Below, in pieces: positions 60,091-64,000 of a stretch of DNA of 64,000 nucleotides; position 1 is the stretch's first letter; the number at the start of each line of letters is the position of its first letter. Both the position numbers and the translations under genes were made by a program. Source of the DNA: Mercurialis annua. Taxonomy: Eukaryota > Streptophyta > Magnoliopsida > Malpighiales > Euphorbiaceae. The DNA lies in NCBI RefSeq assembly GCF_937616625.2, contig NC_065573.1, positions 2,433,001-2,497,000 of the forward strand. The letters run 5' to 3'. The notes beneath the pieces are model-generated. The model worked only from the letters and a program-made list of their open reading frames with translations. It was not told the origin of the DNA and ran no database searches.

Positions 60091-63000
60091 GCAACGTTTG
60101 TAAACGTTCGGCTTAAATCGTTAAAATGGGGAAATGTTTGGATTTGTTTCGTAACGTTTTTAAACGTTTTGTTTAAATTGCTAAAAAGGTGAAATGTTTG
60201 GATTTGTTTCGTAATATTTGTAAACGTTCGGCTTAAATTGCTAAAAAGGTGACACATTTGGATTTGTTTCGTAACGTTTGTAAACGTTTGGCTTAAATTG
60301 CAAAAAAGGTGAAACGTTTGGATTTGTTTTATAACGTTTCTAAACGTTCGGCTTAAATTGCTAAAAAGGTGAAACGTTTGGATTTGTTTCGTAACGTTTG
60401 TAAACGTTTGGCTTAAATTGCTTAAAAGGTGAAGAGCTTGGATTTATTTCGTAACGTTTGTAAAAGTTTGGCTTAAATTGCTAAAGAGGTGAAACGCTTG
60501 TAAACGTTTGGCTTAAATTGCTAAAAAGGTGAAACACTTGGATTTGTTTCTGAAAGTTTGTAAACGTTTGGCTTAAATTGCTAAAAAGGTCTAGATTTGT
60601 TACGTAATGTTTGTAAACGTTTGGCTTAAATTGCTAAAGATGTTAAACGTTTCGATTTGTTTTGTAACGTTTTTAACGTTGGTTTTAATTGCTGAAAAAA
60701 TGAAATGCTTGGATTTGTTTTGTAACGTTTGTAAACGTTTTGCTTAAATTGCTAATAAGATAAAACGCTTGGATTTGTTTTCATAACGTTTGTAAACGTT
60801 TCGCTTAAATTGCTAAAAATGTGAAACGTTTAGATTTGTTTCGAAATGTTTGTAAATGATCGGCTTAAATTGCTAAAAAGGTGAAACGTTTTGATTTGTT
60901 TTGTAACGGTTGTAAACGTTCGGCTTAAATCGCTAAAAATGTGAAACGCTTGAATTTGTTTTGTAACGTTTGTAAAATTTTGGCTTAAATCGCTAAAAAG
61001 GTGAAACGTTTGGATTTGTTTCATAATGTTTGTACACGTTCGGCTTAAATCGCTAATAAGGTGAAACGCTTGGATTTGTTTTGTAATGTTGGTAAATGTT
61101 TGGCTTAAATCGCTAAAGAGGTGAAACGTTTGGATTTGTTTCGTAAAGTTCATAAATGTTTGGCCTAAATCGATAAAAAGGTGAAACGTTTGGATTTGTT
61201 TCGTAACGTTTGTAAACGTTTGGCTTAAATCGTTAAAAAGGTGAAACATTTGATTTGTTTCTTAACGTTTGTAAACGTTTGGCTTCAATCCCTTAAAAGG
61301 TGAAACGTTTGGATTTGATTCGTAACGTTTGTAAACGTTTGGCAGAAATCGCTAAAAAGGTGAAATGTTTGGATTTGTTTTGTAACATTTTAAACGTTTG
61401 GCTTAAATTTTTAAAATGGCGAAATGTTTGGATTTATTTCGTAACGTTTTTAAACGTTTGCCATGAATTGCTAAAAAGGTGAAATGTTTGGTTTTGTTTA
61501 TGAACGTTTGTAAACGTTCGGCATAAATTGCTAAAAAGGTGAAACGTTTAGATTTGTTTCGTAACGTTTGTAAATGTTTGGCTTAAATTGCTTAAAAGAT
61601 TAAAAGTTTGGATTTATTTCGTAATGTTTGTAAAAGTTTGGCTTAAATTGCTAAAAAGGTTAAACGCTTGGATTTGTTTTGGAACGTTTGGCTTAAATTG
61701 CTACAAAGGTAAAACGCTTGGATTTGTTTCTGAACGTTTGTAAACGTTTGGCTTAAATTTCTAAAAATGTGAAACGCTTGGTTTTGTTTGGTAACGTTTG
61801 TAAACGTTTGGCTAAAATCACTAAAAAGGGGAATCGTTTAGATTTGTTTTGTAACGTTTGTAAACGTTTGGCTTATATTGCTAAAGATGGTAAACGTTTG
61901 GATTTGTTTCTTAACGTTTTTAACGTTTGGTTGTAATTGCTAAAAAGATGAAACGCTTGGTGTTGTTTCGTAACGATTGTAAACATTTTCCTTAAATTGC
62001 AAAAAAGATGAAACGCTTGGATTTGTATCGTAACTTTTGTAAATGTTTGGCTTAAATCGCTAAAAATGTGAAACGTTTGGATTTCTTTCGTAACGTTTGT
62101 AAACGTTTGGCTTAAATGCTAAAAAGGTGAAACGTTTGGATTTGTTTAGTAACGTTTGTAAACGTTCGGCATAAATCGCTAAAAAGGTGAAACGCTTGGA
62201 TTTGTTTTCTAACGTTTGTAAATGTTTGGCTTATATCGCTAAAGAGGTGAAACTTTTGGACTTCTTTCGTAACGTTTGTAAATGTTTGGATTATATCGCT
62301 AAAAAGGTGAAACGTTTGGATCTGTTTCGTAACTTTTGTAAAGGGTTGGATTAAATCGCTAAAAATGTGAAACGTTTGGATTTGTTTCGTAAAGTTTGTA
62401 AACGTTCGGCTTAAATTTCTAAAAAGATGAAACGTTTGGATTTGTTTTGTAACGTTTGTAAACGTTCGACTTAAATCGCTAAAAAGGTGAAACGCTTGGA
62501 TTTGTTTGGTAACGTTTGTAAATGTTTGGTTTAAATCGCTAAATAGTTGAAATGTTTAGATTTGTTTCGTAACGTTTGTAAATGTTTGGCTAAAATCGCT
62601 AAAAAGGTGAAACATTTGGATTTGTTGAGTAACGATTGTAAACGTTTGGCTTCAACCGCTAAAAAGGTGAAACGTTTGGATTTGTTTCGTAACGTTTGTA
62701 AACGTTTGGCATAAATCGCTAAAAAGGTGAAACGTTTGGATTTGTTTCGTAACGTTTTAAACATTTGGCTTAAATCGCTAAAATGGGGAAAAGTTTGGAT
62801 TTGTTTCGTAACGTTTGTAAACATTTGGCTTAAATTGCAAAAAAGGTGAAATGTTTGGTTTTGTTTCGTAACATTTGTAAACGTTCGGCTTAAATCGCTA
62901 ACAAGGTGACACGTTTGGATTTTTTTGGTAACGTTTGTAAACGTTTGACTTAAATATCAAAAAAGGTGAAACGTTTAGATTTGTTTTGCAACGTTTGTAA

Positions 63001-64000
63001 ACGTTCGGCTCAAATCGCTAAAAGGTAAAACGCTTGAATTTGTTTTGTAACGTTTGTAAATCTTTGGCTTAAATCGCTAAAAAGGTGAAACATTTCGATT
63101 TGTTTCGTAACGTTTGTTAACGTTTGGCTTCAATCCCTAAAAAGGTGAAGCGTTTGGATTTGTTTCGTAACATTTGCAAACGTTTGAAATAAATTGCTAA
63201 AAAGGTGAAATGTTTGGATTTGTTTCGTAACGTTTTAAACGTTTGGCTTAAATCGCTAAAATAGGGAAATGTTTCGATTTGTTTTGTAACGTTTGTAAAT
63301 GTTAGGATTAAATCGCTAAAAAGGTGAAGCGTTTGAATTTGTTTTGTAACGTTTGTAAACGTTTTGCTTAAATTGCTAAAAAGGTGAAAAGCTTGGATTT
63401 GTTTAGTAACGTTTGTAAACGTTTGGCTTAAGTTACTAAAAAGGTGAAACGCTTGAATTTGTTTCGAAACGTTTGTAAACGTTTGGCTTAAATTGTTAAA
63501 AAGGTGAAACACTTGGATTTATTTCATAACGTTTGCAAAGGTTTGGCTTAAATTGATAAAAAGGTGAAACCCTTGGTTTTGTTTCGTAACATTTGTAAGG
63601 GTTTGGCATGAATCGCTAAAAATGTGAAACGTTTGGATTTGTTTCGTAACGTTTTAAACGTTTGGTTTTGTTTCGTAACGTTTGTAAACGTTTTGCTTAA
63701 ATCTCTAAAAAGGTGAAATGTTTGGATTTGTTTCGTAACGTTTGTTAACGTTTGGCTTAAATTGCTAAAAAGTTGAAACGCTTGGATTTGTTTCGTAACG
63801 TTTGTAAACGTTTGGCTTAAATTGCTAAAAAGGTGAAACACTTGGTTTTGTTTCGTAAAGTTTGTAAGGGTTTGGCTTGAATCGCTAAAAATGTGAAACA
63901 TTTGGATTTGTTTCGTAAATTTTTAAAAGTTTGTTTTTTTTTCGTAAGGTTTGTCTTCAATCTCTAAAAAGGTGAAATGTTTGGATTTGTTTCGTAACGT

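Larger units (their letters stand above)
37281..64000 (+). repeat. 60-bp satellite array, block 4 (runs off the window)
   Basis: About 445 monomers without any foreign insertion, the longest pure block here, in the same orientation as the others. It contains several higher-order levels: a 2.4-kb tandem duplication (40094-44925), shuffled segments at 45120-52000, a 779-bp unit repeated at about 57600-60090 and again near 62230, and recurrent marker monomers such as AAAGATGTTAAACG. Unit-length variants are mostly 58, 59 or 60 bp, plus half-length 30-bp units. Minus-strand open frames up to 152 codons (54345-54803) are multimers of one 20-residue repeat. I see no gene, RNA gene or other mobile element in these 26.7 kb. 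Confidence 0.95.

Noticed and set aside
37281..64000. Telomere or rDNA spacer identity for the array
   Set aside because: No TTTAGGG-type runs, no rRNA sequence, and no promoter-like spacer features in the monomer.

Overview
This window is eukaryotic nuclear heterochromatin, almost certainly from a flowering plant and most likely a eudicot. I see no host gene in it. About three quarters (about 48 kb in four blocks) is one head-to-tail tandem satellite with a 60-bp monomer, always in the same orientation. The rest is LTR-retrotransposon DNA: one nearly complete non-autonomous element on the minus strand with an eroded gag and no pol, one truncated copy of its LTR, and two solo LTRs of related families. 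A small Mutator-type MITE sits inside one LTR. The plant assignment rests on the initiator-tRNA-Met primer site, the TGTAATACCCC / GGTCGTGACA LTR termini, the Ty3/gypsy-type gag with a CX2CX4HX4C knuckle, and the MITE style. I cannot name the species.

Layout: 1-8695 retrotransposon (3' LTR 1-1764, purine tract 1765-1777, broken gag 3543-4707, primer site 5490-5506, 5' LTR 5511-8695 carrying a MITE at 6612-6949). 8696-13806 satellite. 13807-15554 truncated LTR copy. 15555-23342 satellite. 23343-25772 solo LTR (+). 25773-34373 satellite. 34374-37280 solo LTR (-) with a GAAAC target duplication. 37281-64000 satellite.

The satellite has several levels of organisation. The 60-bp monomer reads as two 30-bp halves with the same ends (GTTTGG...AAAC), and the second half as three 10-mers that each begin GTTT. 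Above the monomer there are nested higher-order repeats of about 300 bp, 779 bp, 0.98-1.04 kb and 2.4 kb, shuffled 2.9/3.9-kb segments, a 7-9 kb tandem duplication that includes the LTR fragment, and a pair of large segments about 13.7 kb apart. Within that pair each copy carries a solo LTR exactly where the other is empty, so the order of events can be read. Most variable sites look like CpG decay, as expected for methylated heterochromatin.

There are no operons, RNA genes or metabolic systems. The only protein evidence is the retrotransposon gag. The long open frames in the satellite come from a 60-bp period (20 codons) with a stop-free minus-strand frame. The interest lies in the satellite architecture, the relative dating of duplications and insertions, and regulatory-looking palindrome clusters at matching positions in two different LTR families. 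All alignments were made by eye, so coordinates of divergent boundaries are approximate.
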